Source: Phycisphaerales bacterium
GTDB lineage: Bacteria; Planctomycetota; Phycisphaerae; UBA1845
Assembly: GCA_003597935.1 (NCBI GenBank)
Contig: QZJT01000062.1
Span: forward strand, 1 to 55,186
Direction of reading: 5' to 3'
DNA: 55,186 nt
Made by a program: the position numbers and the translations under genes. A model generated the notes under the pieces. It did no database searches. It saw only the letters and a program-made list of their open reading frames with translations, and was not told the DNA's origin. How positions within the stretch are numbered: the first letter of the stretch is position 1; every line of letters begins with the position of its first letter. Of the stretch, positions 1 through 8,409 are shown piece by piece.

Positions 1-201
1 AAGTTGCAGCAGAAGCAGCAGGCTCTTGCGCAACCGCTGGAACGGCGCATTGACCTGCAAGTCCTCGATGGCCTTCTGCCACAGCAGCGTGGAGGGCACC
101 AGCCTGACGGTGCGCTTGAGCTTGAGGAAATACAGCGCGACCAGCGGCGGCACGGTGGCCGCGGCGGCGATGGCGATGACCCATGGGGAAAGGAACGTCA
201 T
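1..201 (-). CDS. BatA-like aerotolerance protein, N-terminus (partial)
   Basis: The gene enters from the left edge, so only its first 67 codons are visible. They begin MTFLSPWVIAIAAAATVPPL, a membrane segment, followed by LYFLKLKRT and then VPSTLLWQKAIEDLQ. This arrangement of a TM helix, an FLKLK motif and an S-T-L-L-W motif is typical of the BatA/aerotolerance-regulator N-terminal domain. In full-length family members a von Willebrand A domain usually follows. The ATG overlaps the TAA stop of the DUF58 gene by one base (TAATG), so translational coupling is likely. It is the last visible gene of the MoxR-type operon. The product is probably inner-membrane anchored. The rest of the protein cannot be judged. 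Confidence 0.8.
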   Translation of the reverse strand, partial: MTFLSPWVIAIAAAATVPPLVALYFLKLKRTVRLVPSTLLWQKAIEDLQVNAPFQRLRKSLLLLLQL

Positions 202-1103
202 TACTGTATCAGCCCCCGCTTGCGGAAATACGTCAACACGACCTGATCGAACGGCACCTCGGTGCTGGTGAACATGTAGCTGATGCCGCGCTTGGTGCAG
301 AAATCCTTGAGGTGAGCGCAATAGCCTTGGAGATTCTGCTTGTAGCGGTTCAGCAGCGCCCGGCTCACCGTTACGTCGGCAAGGTCCGCGTCTTCGACGT
401 CTCTGAGTTGCAGGTCGCCGACCAGGGGCGGGTCGATCTCTTCGGGGCTGAGCATCTGGATGCAGTAGATGTCGTACTTGCGGCCGAGCAGATACCGCAG
501 GCCGGTCTCGAAGCCGCCTTTCTCGAAGAAATCAGAGAGCACGATGACGATGCCCTGTTGCGGATGCCGGATGGCGAACTGGCGGCATGCGCCGGAGAGG
601 TCGCTGGTTCCATCGCACTCGGTATTCACCAGGAAGTCGAGCACTTTGAACATAAACCGCCGGCCGCGGACACCGGTCATCTCGTACTGGAGGCCGCTGG
701 AGTAGGCGTAGAAACTGACGCGGTCGTAGTTCACGAGGCCGATGTACCCCAGCGCGGCCGCGACCCGGCGGGCGTAAAGCGACTTGCTTGGATGTCCCCA
801 GTCCATGCTCTTGGAGGTGTCGATCAGGAAACTGACGTGCAGGTCCTCCTCTTCGAGGAACAGCTTGAGAAACAGTTTGTTCAGCCGGGCGAAGATGTTC
901 CAGTCTACGAAGCGCAGGTCGTCGCCGACGACGTAGTTGCGGTAGTCGGCAAACTCGACGGACTCGCCCTTCCGCTTGCTGCGCCGCTCGCCGCGCATCT
1001 TTCCGGCGAAGATCTTGCGGCTGACCAGCTCAAGCTGGTCGAGCTTCTGCATGAACTCCGGATCGAGGAGTGCGTCGGCTTGTGGTTGGGTCAGGGTGGG
1101 CAT
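201..1103 (-). CDS. DUF58 domain-containing protein
   Basis: A 300-residue protein with the DUF58 signature FADYRNYVVGDDLRFVDWN at about residues 51-69. It is followed by a von Willebrand A-like segment with a MIDAS-type DTSKSMDW at about 94-101 and VLSDFFEKGG further on. DUF58 proteins accompany MoxR ATPases and BatA-type VWA proteins in many bacteria. They are thought to act in a chaperone-like or envelope-stress role whose substrates are poorly known. The gene ends one base into the next ATG (BatA) and lies on the same strand as moxR. A toxin-antitoxin pair and a small DUF2283 gene separate the two. Length and motif order are normal for the family. Confidence 0.93.
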   Translation of the reverse strand: MPTLTQPQADALLDPEFMQKLDQLELVSRKIFAGKMRGERRSKRKGESVEFADYRNYVVGDDLRFVDWNIFARLNKLFLKLFLEEEDLHVSFLIDTSKSMDWGHPSKSLYARRVAAALGYIGLVNYDRVSFYAYSSGLQYEMTGVRGRRFMFKVLDFLVNTECDGTSDLSGACRQFAIRHPQQGIVIVLSDFFEKGGFETGLRYLLGRKYDIYCIQMLSPEEIDPPLVGDLQLRDVEDADLADVTVSRALLNRYKQNLQGYCAHLKDFCTKRGISYMFTSTEVPFDQVVLTYFRKRGLIQ

Positions 1104-1139
1104 GGCGAGGTTCGGGCGTCGCGCAGTCGTCGTGTCCTG

Positions 1140-1676
1140 TTACGCCTCCGTAGCAGAGTCCCGACTCGGTGAGGTCTGATTTCGTTTCTGTTCCCTTTGG
1201 AGCAGCTTCTGCAAAGCCGCTTCTGGCATTCTCAAAGTCGTCGAGCGCAAGCGATTGATCGCGTCAGGCAAATTTACGAGGCCCCGCGCCGCGGCAAGAT
1301 CCCGCACGCCGATGGTACCGGTGACGCGGAGATGATAGCGATCCTCGGCTTCCATGCGTGCGTCACGATCGTCGGTCAGCAGGTAGTCCGCGCGAAGGTC
1401 TACCGCCAGGCTGATCGCCTCTATTTCACCCGCGCCGAGCCGGTGCACTTGTCCACGGATCATGCTCGTGCGTTCGGGGTCCACCTGCACGACTTCCAGC
1501 CATCGCGGACGGTTGGCCACAAGGTCGCGCACCAAGCCAGGTGCTCGCGAATGGAACAATTCGGCGCGGACCGAAGCCGGAATCAGGACTCTCCCGAACA
1601 GCACGTGGAGTAACTCCACCTGCCCGATAAGGGTCAGATAGTTGAGCGGCGATGTGTCGCTCACGACGACGATCAC
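1140..1676 (-). CDS. PIN-domain toxin, DUF3368 family
   Basis: A 178-residue protein that starts VIVVVSDTSPLNYLTLIG. The SDTSPLNYL block is the first acidic motif of DUF3368 PIN domains. Other PIN acidic residues fall in GAGEIEAISLA (about 100-110) and LLTDDRDAR (about 119-127). PIN toxins are Mg-dependent ribonucleases. The start is taken as a GTG that overlaps the TGA of the upstream UPF0175 gene (GTGA), a coupling typical of toxin-antitoxin pairs. The reading frame stays open further upstream but runs through the antitoxin gene, so the internal GTG is preferred. The pair lies between moxR and the DUF58 gene. Confidence 0.85.
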   Translation of the reverse strand: MIVVVSDTSPLNYLTLIGQVELLHVLFGRVLIPASVRAELFHSRAPGLVRDLVANRPRWLEVVQVDPERTSMIRGQVHRLGAGEIEAISLAVDLRADYLLTDDRDARMEAEDRYHLRVTGTIGVRDLAAARGLVNLPDAINRLRSTTLRMPEAALQKLLQREQKRNQTSPSRDSATEA

Positions 1677-1945
1677 CGCTGAACTTCCGGAAAAAGTTCC
1701 GCAAGATTCCGGCGGTCCTTGTCCAGGTCCTCCGGCGTATAGAGCAGCGGCACACCGCGTTCGCCCAGCCACTGGTCCGCCTCGATGACGCCCATGCCGA
1801 GCATCTCGGCCAGCAGGCCGATGCTGATCTTGCCCGACCGGTAGCTTTCGATGGCGAGCGCCTCCTTGGCCGCACGCGGCAGGTCGCCCCACTCGGCTTC
1901 GAGCTGCGCTCGAACGGAATCCGGAATGTCGATGGTCAGTCTCAT
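1673..1945 (-). CDS. UPF0175 family antitoxin
   Basis: A 90-residue protein beginning MRLTIDIPDSVRAQLEAEWG, with ALAIESYRSGKISIGLLAEM and LGMGVIEADQWLGERGVPL. This is the UPF0175 layout, with a helix-turn-helix-like segment around residues 36-60. UPF0175 proteins are regularly found directly upstream of DUF3368 PIN toxins and serve as the probable antitoxin and autorepressor. The next gene (PIN) overlaps its stop by 4 bases. A GGA-rich site about 9 bases before the ATG can act as ribosome binding site. The assignment rests on sequence pattern and gene order. Confidence 0.85.
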   Translation of the reverse strand: MRLTIDIPDSVRAQLEAEWGDLPRAAKEALAIESYRSGKISIGLLAEMLGMGVIEADQWLGERGVPLLYTPEDLDKDRRNLAELFPEVQR

Positions 1946-1972
1946 AGGCTTGATCCTATTGTAGTCCCTCCG

Positions 1973-2218
1973 TTATGAGCGTGTCGAGGCGTCCAGGATC
2001 GTTATGCCGACGACCTGCTTACCCCGCCTGTGGACGATGATCCCGTCGTCGCGCATGTCGCTGGCCGTCGCCTTCTGCGGGCGTTCGAAACTGATGTAGA
2101 GCACGTCGGCCTCGTCGTCGTAGTCGACCACAATGCGCCTCGTCGGCAGCTTCGCCAGGATGGGAGCGACGCGGAGTAGGTTGATAAAATCCACGTCGCG
2201 AAGTTGCTGCACGGGCAT
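1973..2218 (-). CDS. DUF2283 family small protein
   Basis: An 81-residue protein whose core VVDYDDEADVLYISF, then DDGIIVHRRGKQVVGITILD, matches DUF2283, a small beta-rich family often found near toxin-antitoxin or mobile loci. The start MPVQQLRD is preferred over longer in-frame extensions because AGGA lies just upstream and the DUF core begins about 30 residues in. It lies 27 bases upstream of the UPF0175 gene on the same strand and could be a third member of that module. Its function is unknown. Confidence 0.75.
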   Translation of the reverse strand: MPVQQLRDVDFINLLRVAPILAKLPTRRIVVDYDDEADVLYISFERPQKATASDMRDDGIIVHRRGKQVVGITILDASTRS

Positions 2219-2418
2219 CGTCCTACCGCGGCGCCGGTTGTGACGGATCCAAGAGCGCCATACATCTAAAATCGGTCTCCATCGCCGCTTCGCGGCTCTG
2301 CGCATTTACGGCGGCCTTCCTATCCGTGGGTTCGTCCGCCTTACGGCGGCCACACCTGCGGCTACATCCCTGGGCCGCTTCGCGGCGAAGATGGGGATAC
2401 TCCTCGCACCTCTTCTCT

Positions 2419-2474
2419 GACTCCCTCACTCCCTGACTCCCTGACTCCGTCACTCCCCCACTCCCTCACTCCCT
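2419..2474. repeat. 8-bp tandem repeat, seven units
   Basis: Seven uninterrupted 8-bp units of the form SACTCCCT (S is G or C), with single-base variants in units four and five. They sit in the 263-bp gap between the moxR stop and the DUF2283 gene. The flanking 180 bp hold only decayed repeats, including three spaced copies of a gcggcc-type word, and no convincing gene. On the operon's coding strand the units read AGGGAGTG. Confidence 0.85.
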
Positions 2475-2481
2475 GCGGCCG

Positions 2482-3498
<1,017 letters not shown>

Positions 3499-3499
3499 A

Positions 3500-6400
3500 T
3501 CAGTGCTCCGGTCGAGTGTCGTCCCGTTTCTGCCTTCGCCGCCGTGCTTCCAGCAGCTTCGACGTGGTTTCCGCTTCGTCCTTTTGTTTCGCGGCCGCTT
3601 CGGCGGCCTCTCTGGCCTGTTTTTCCTCTTCGGCCCGGCGGACGTCGCCCCTGGCGCCGCCGAGAGCTTCGTGGATGTCGCCAGCCGGGGCGGCGCCGGC
3701 CTTTTCGCCGACGTCGAACTTGATTCTCGCCCGTTCCTTCGGAGGTTCCTGCGGCTCGCGGGCGATACGGCGCACGTCCGTGGCGGCGGCGCGCTCGTCG
3801 CGGATCTCTTCGCGTTTGCCCTTGAGCTGGGTCAGCACGGCCGCGGTGCGTTCGCCGGAATCCGCCAGAATGGTCGCCCGATGGGTCAGAAACTCAAACA
3901 ACGGCCGGATGTAGCGGAACCGGATCGTCCAGCCGACCAGTTCGGCCAGCAGCAGCGCTCCCAGTACGCCCCACGCGGTGGTGTGAATGATGTCCAGCCC
4001 GAACAGGAGAACGGCCAGCAGCACCAGTTCCACCGCGATCGACAGCGCCAGCCAGCTTGCCAGCCGGCGCACCGCCACGTCCAGCAGAAACAGCGGCAGC
4101 AGCAGCCATGACACCACGAACTCCCACGCCGGGCGGCGGGATTCGGAGGGGGGCAGATCGTGGCTGAACAGATCGTCGCGCTTCGGGTCCATCGTCAGCC
4201 AGCGGCCACCGCTGATCGACTGCACCTGCCGCAGGATCGCCTCGTTGGTGGCCAGATCGCGGTACTCCGGCGAGTAGGGCACGGTCAGGCCGGTCTGGAT
4301 TGTGCCGCGGTGCTCGCCGCCCTCGAAGACCTGAAGCGTGCCCAGATACTGCCCCATCTTGTCCACCTCGAACTCGGCTTCGTAGTGGCCCGGCCCGGTC
4401 TGGGTGAACTGGAGCGGCAGCGTGGTCTTGTCCGGCTTGATCAGCGTGCTGCGGAACTGCAACGCGTTCAGGTAGTTGGCGTCCTTGTCCAGGGCGTCGA
4501 CGACCACCCGCCCGCGGTCGCCTTCGATCCGCGTATAGGTGTCGAAGTTGGCCGGCGACTCCTGCCGCATGGTCCAGCGGACGATCTGCGCCCAGAGCTT
4601 GGCGTATTTGGGCCATTCGGTCCACGCCGCGCCCCAGCGCGGCCAGAAGCCGCTGGTGAACGCCACCGTCTTGCCCAGTTCATACTGCCAATGGGCCAGC
4701 ACCGGATCATTGCCGTCGTCGGTAGCGCGGATCATGGGAAGCTGGACGTTGGGGCTTTCCTTGGGCGAGGTCAGCACCAGCCCCCCCAGCGGCGGGATGT
4801 CCTCATCAGGATCCAGGCCGGCCAGCAGGTCGCTCATCGCATGGAACACCTGAGGCTTGAACGCCTCCTCGATGATCAGCGGCCGGCGGATGACCTTCGA
4901 CTCCTTGACGAAGATCTGCGGCAGTTGCTTGGGGTTCCTGGGAGCGTAGAACTTGCCGCCGGTGGCCTCGGCGATCTGCCGCATCGGCCCCTGCATCACG
5001 TGCGCCCCCCAGCCGATGCCGATCGTGCTTATGGTGATGCCGGCGGCCTTGTAGTCATTGAGCAGGCCGCTGGGCGGCGGGCTGGGGTCGCCGTCGCTGA
5101 TGACGATCACGTGCCTCTGAGCGGCGTCGGTCTGCTGCAGCGACTTCAGCGCCATCTGCATGGTCTGGGCGAAGTCGGGCATGTCGCCGATCTGCATCCG
5201 GTCGATGCGGGCCTTGACCGCTGCTTTGTTGGTGGCGATCTGCAGCGGCACCTCCCAGCTCACGCCGCCCGGCGTCCAACTGTAGGCCAGCACGCCGATG
5301 TAGTCGCGCGAGGAGATGGTGTCCACGCTCTTTTTCGCCATCTCCTTGCCCCAGTAGTTGCCGCGCGGGATCTCGCAACTGTGGCTGATGATGACCAGCG
5401 CCCCGCGCGGGATGACCCGCTTGTGCTTGATCTCGAAATCGACCGGCATGACCTCTTCGATGGGCGTGCCGATCCAGCCGCCGGCGCCGAAGCCCTCGTC
5501 GCCGCCGGTCATGATGAGGCCGCCGCCCAGGTCCTTCACCGACGAAGCCAGGTCGGCGAGCTGCTCATCCGAGAACATCGACGCCGGTACGTTCGCCAGG
5601 ATGACGCTGGAATAGGACTGCAACTCCACCAGGTCGAGCGGTGTAGTGGCGGCGTCGCGCAGGTCGACGTTGATGTTCTCGCCCAGCAGGGCGTCCGCCA
5701 GCGGGGCGTCGAACGACGGCTCGGCGCTGAGCAGCAGCACGCGGCTCTTGCCGGCCACGAAGGTGAACGCGTTGGCCGTGTTGTTGAGACCGACGGCGTC
5801 CAGCGACTCATCGTCCGGCCGAAACGCCGCCCGGAACCGCTGCGGGCCGGTCGTCCGCACCGGCAGCTTCATGAAAAACGTGTTAGAGCCGGGCGTCAGC
5901 GACACGCGGGCGGCGTCCGCGGGCAGGTCGATCAGTTCACCGTTCTGGTAGATCTCGATGGTGCCGGTGGTGGGCCGCGACGTGTTCAGCACCATGCGAA
6001 TCGGCAGTTGTTCGCCCTCTTCCGCGTGGGTGGGGGCGATCATCCGGTCGAAGTAGACGTCGTTGCGGTGCTTGTACCACAGCGGCACGACGTCGATGGG
6101 GATGCCGTTGGCCTGCGCCCGCCGCGCCTCGGTCAGCACGTCGCCCAGGTTCTCGTTGCCGTCGGACAGCAGCACGATGCGCTTGGTGGTGTCGGCCGGG
6201 AACATCGCCATCGCCAGGCCAACCGCGCCCGCAATGTTGGTGCGGTCGTCCTCCGTGATGGGGGGCAACCGCCCCTGCTCCAGGTGATACCCCCCTTTCA
6301 TGGGCAGTTGCTGCAAGTAGGCGTTGCGGGCGAAGTCGATCATGCCGACGCGGTCTTCGGGCGGCGCGTCCCGGGTGGCGTCGTGCAGGTACTGCTCGAC

Positions 6401-6673
6401 GGCGTCGTGCAGTTGCTGGGTGCTGTAGGAGCGGTCCATGACCAGCATGACCGTCAGGTCGTCGTTGCGGCGGACGTATTGCACCTCCGCCAGGCAGGTG
6501 GCGATGAGCAGGATCAGCACGCTTCGCGCCGTTACGGCCGCGACCCGCCGCACCGGGTCGAGGCCCGCCAGGCTCCGGATCGACATCAGCACGATCGCCG
6601 GCGCCAGCAGGGCCAGCCACAGCCACGCCGGCTTCTCGAACGAGAACGGAAGTGTCAGCGCTAACACCGTCAT
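3500..6673 (-). CDS. Large membrane VWA / glutamine amidotransferase-like protein
   Basis: A 1057-residue protein. Two N-terminal membrane segments (about residues 12-60) lead to a von Willebrand A domain with the MIDAS-like MDRSYS near residue 75 and LLSDGNENLGD near 165. A class I glutamine amidotransferase-like domain follows, with GGGLIMTGGDEGFGAGGW at about 380-400. It includes a second VWA-like strand, HVIVISDGDPSPPP. Several membrane helices lie at about 870-960, and a charged, coiled-coil-prone tail ends the protein. The ATG at 6673 overlaps the NHL gene stop by 4 bases (ATGA), and this start removes a 60-residue arginine-rich extension. Such proteins accompany MoxR and DUF58 in planctomycetes. 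The exact role is unknown. Confidence 0.88.
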   Translation of the reverse strand: MTVLALTLPFSFEKPAWLWLALLAPAIVLMSIRSLAGLDPVRRVAAVTARSVLILLIATCLAEVQYVRRNDDLTVMLVMDRSYSTQQLHDAVEQYLHDATRDAPPEDRVGMIDFARNAYLQQLPMKGGYHLEQGRLPPITEDDRTNIAGAVGLAMAMFPADTTKRIVLLSDGNENLGDVLTEARRAQANGIPIDVVPLWYKHRNDVYFDRMIAPTHAEEGEQLPIRMVLNTSRPTTGTIEIYQNGELIDLPADAARVSLTPGSNTFFMKLPVRTTGPQRFRAAFRPDDESLDAVGLNNTANAFTFVAGKSRVLLLSAEPSFDAPLADALLGENINVDLRDAATTPLDLVELQSYSSVILANVPASMFSDEQLADLASSVKDLGGGLIMTGGDEGFGAGGWIGTPIEEVMPVDFEIKHKRVIPRGALVIISHSCEIPRGNYWGKEMAKKSVDTISSRDYIGVLAYSWTPGGVSWEVPLQIATNKAAVKARIDRMQIGDMPDFAQTMQMALKSLQQTDAAQRHVIVISDGDPSPPPSGLLNDYKAAGITISTIGIGWGAHVMQGPMRQIAEATGGKFYAPRNPKQLPQIFVKESKVIRRPLIIEEAFKPQVFHAMSDLLAGLDPDEDIPPLGGLVLTSPKESPNVQLPMIRATDDGNDPVLAHWQYELGKTVAFTSGFWPRWGAAWTEWPKYAKLWAQIVRWTMRQESPANFDTYTRIEGDRGRVVVDALDKDANYLNALQFRSTLIKPDKTTLPLQFTQTGPGHYEAEFEVDKMGQYLGTLQVFEGGEHRGTIQTGLTVPYSPEYRDLATNEAILRQVQSISGGRWLTMDPKRDDLFSHDLPPSESRRPAWEFVVSWLLLPLFLLDVAVRRLASWLALSIAVELVLLAVLLFGLDIIHTTAWGVLGALLLAELVGWTIRFRYIRPLFEFLTHRATILADSGERTAAVLTQLKGKREEIRDERAAATDVRRIAREPQEPPKERARIKFDVGEKAGAAPAGDIHEALGGARGDVRRAEEEKQAREAAEAAAKQKDEAETTSKLLEARRRRQKRDDTRPEH

Positions 6674-7590
6674 GGGCGAACGATCTGAATCCGGCTGTTC
6701 AGTGAATCCACGACGTAGACGTTGCCGCCCGGCCCGTACGCTGCGCCCCACGGCGTCCACAGCCGGCCCGGCTCCCGACCGTGGCCTCCCCACGTCCGCA
6801 GGGACCGCCCGGATCGATCGAACCACTGTAACCGATTGCCGCCGTATTCGCACACCATCACCGACGCGCCGTCAGGGGCGACGTTGATGTCGTACGGGTA
6901 GCGGAGCTGGCCCGGTCCGTCGCCCATCTCCCCGAACGTCCCCACGACCCGTCCCTGGGTGTCGAACCGCACGATCCGGTGGTTGCAGGCGTCGGCCACC
7001 CAGATGACGTCGTCGCCATCCACGTCGATCGCGGCCGGACGGCGGAGCCGCTGGCCGTCGATGGGCTCTTCGCCGATGGCGCGCACGAACGTCAGATCCG
7101 GCGCCCACTGGGTCAGCCGGTCGTTGCCCTGGTATTCGCTGACGTAGATGAAACCTTCGCTGTCGAAGTCCACGTCCGTCGGAAGTTGCACCTGCCCGTC
7201 GCCGTTGCCCTGCTCGCCGAACTGTCCCAGCAGCCGGCCGTCGCGGTCATAGATCATGACGCGGTGATAGTGGGTATCGGCGACGAAGAGCCTCCCGTCC
7301 GGGTGGACGGCGATGCCCACCGGTTTGCCAGTCTGCGTCTGGGGCATCTTCCAGCCCGTCTCGAACTCGCCCCGGGCCGAGAACCGCTGGATGCGTCCGC
7401 TCTTGTCCACGACGAAGACCGCCCCGTCCGGCTCGGCCGTGATCGCCCGCGGATAGCTAAACTCCCCGTTGCCCAGCCCGACGCCGCCGAAGATGCCGAT
7501 CACGCCGTTGTCCGTGATCGGAGGCGGGTCGCAGCCGAGAAGGGCCCACGCAGGGAGGATGGCGAAGATGAGCGACAGCCTGTTTCTCAT
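6670..7590 (-). CDS. NHL-repeat lipoprotein
   Basis: A 306-residue protein with a lipoprotein signal, MRNRLSLIFAILPAWALLGC, lipobox LLGC with Cys20. The rest consists of NHL beta-propeller blades with repeated cores such as PDGRLFVADTHYHRVMIYD, GFIYVSEYQGNDRL, VIWVADACNHRIVRFD and GNVYVVDSLNSRIQIV. About six blades can be counted. NHL propellers bind proteins or ligands, and this one is probably anchored in the envelope. It is the first gene of the operon and its stop overlaps the start of the giant VWA gene. A start 21 codons further upstream is possible, but it would bury the signal peptide. Confidence 0.88.
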   Translation of the reverse strand: MRNRLSLIFAILPAWALLGCDPPPITDNGVIGIFGGVGLGNGEFSYPRAITAEPDGAVFVVDKSGRIQRFSARGEFETGWKMPQTQTGKPVGIAVHPDGRLFVADTHYHRVMIYDRDGRLLGQFGEQGNGDGQVQLPTDVDFDSEGFIYVSEYQGNDRLTQWAPDLTFVRAIGEEPIDGQRLRRPAAIDVDGDDVIWVADACNHRIVRFDTQGRVVGTFGEMGDGPGQLRYPYDINVAPDGASVMVCEYGGNRLQWFDRSGRSLRTWGGHGREPGRLWTPWGAAYGPGGNVYVVDSLNSRIQIVRP

Positions 7591-7732
7591 GATCGTGTAG
7601 TCTTCGGTCGTGCGCTTACCCGTACCTGCCTCGGGCCTCGCCGCCCGGGACATCAGGCCATGTTCGATGACCTCTCTCGATCACTGTCCACCAAGCTGCG
7701 ACACGAACATGACCAAAGTGACGCATCGCGCC

Positions 7733-7769
7733 GTCATTCTGAGACCGCCCCCGGCAGCCTCAGAATGAC
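7733..7769. repeat. Perfect inverted repeat (11-bp arms)
   Basis: GTCATTCTGAG and its exact reverse complement CTCAGAATGAC are separated by 15 GC-rich bases. The element sits in the 215-bp gap downstream of the DUF6584 gene and upstream of the NHL operon. No T-run follows on either strand. It is therefore either an unusual terminator or a mobile or REP-type palindrome. Confidence 0.8.
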
Positions 7770-7805
7770 AGCGCATGATTCGGTTGCAACTTCGGGCAAG
7801 GTCAT

Positions 7806-8321
7806 TCAGTCTCCTGTCAGCAGTCGGAGCAGCCAACTCGCTGTGCTCCACAGGCCGGCGCAGAAGATCGCCAACCCAACGGTCACGAACGCGATGCCGG
7901 CCACCGTTCCCGAGCGCGTCGTACCCCCGCTGGGTGGCTTGGTCCGCACGCCTTTCCCTCCCAGCAGGATCGCCTCCTGCAACCCGAACTGCCTGAGACG
8001 ATCGGCCGCCGCGTCCGGGTAGGATTCGAGGCTCGCCAGACGAACGCCGCGCGGCAGTTGAGAAACGACGTGCCACGGACCGCCGCCGACGCGGTCCAGA
8101 AAGACCGAGATGGCGGCGTCGACGTCTTCGCCCCGGGCGCTCGACGCGAGCCAGAACCGGCCGGCCTCGAATGGGTCATGCATGTCAAGGCAGAGCTGCC
8201 CCAATCTGTTCAGAACCTCTGGATCATATCCCTGCGTATCGAGGTACGACATCAAACGGATCCGTGCCATTCCGAAATCGCCGCGCTCAATGTCCGTCTT
8301 CACGCGATCCAGCGCTGACAT
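7806..8321 (-). CDS. DUF6584-like protein with C-terminal membrane segment
   Basis: A 171-residue protein. The N-terminal ~75 residues (MSALDRVKTDIERGDFGMAR, then RLGQLCLDMHDPFEAGRFWL) form paired helices like a short TPR and resemble DUF6584. In that family a residue pair of this kind tracks an 'accumulate then shorten' repeat of unknown role. A hydrophobic segment near the C-terminus (VAGIAFVTVGLAIFCAGLW) predicts one membrane anchor. The ATG at 8321 is chosen because longer in-frame sequence upstream is arginine- and cysteine-rich and lacks the family pattern. The gene lies about 90 bases downstream of the permease gene on the same strand. Its function is unknown. Confidence 0.75.
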   Translation of the reverse strand: MSALDRVKTDIERGDFGMARIRLMSYLDTQGYDPEVLNRLGQLCLDMHDPFEAGRFWLASSARGEDVDAAISVFLDRVGGGPWHVVSQLPRGVRLASLESYPDAAADRLRQFGLQEAILLGGKGVRTKPPSGGTTRSGTVAGIAFVTVGLAIFCAGLWSTASWLLRLLTGD

Positions 8322-8409
8322 CCGTAAACCAACCCTTGATCGAAGCGGGGCGACGGTCCCGCGTCGGAGACGCTCGTCCCTCACGTGATTATTCGCTGAT
8401 CGCCATATG

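Noticed and set aside
4160-6664. 834-codon plus-strand open frame opposite the VWA gene
   Set aside because: It is antisense to a well-supported gene. Its protein is His/Arg/Ala-rich, as expected from high-GC codon shadowing.
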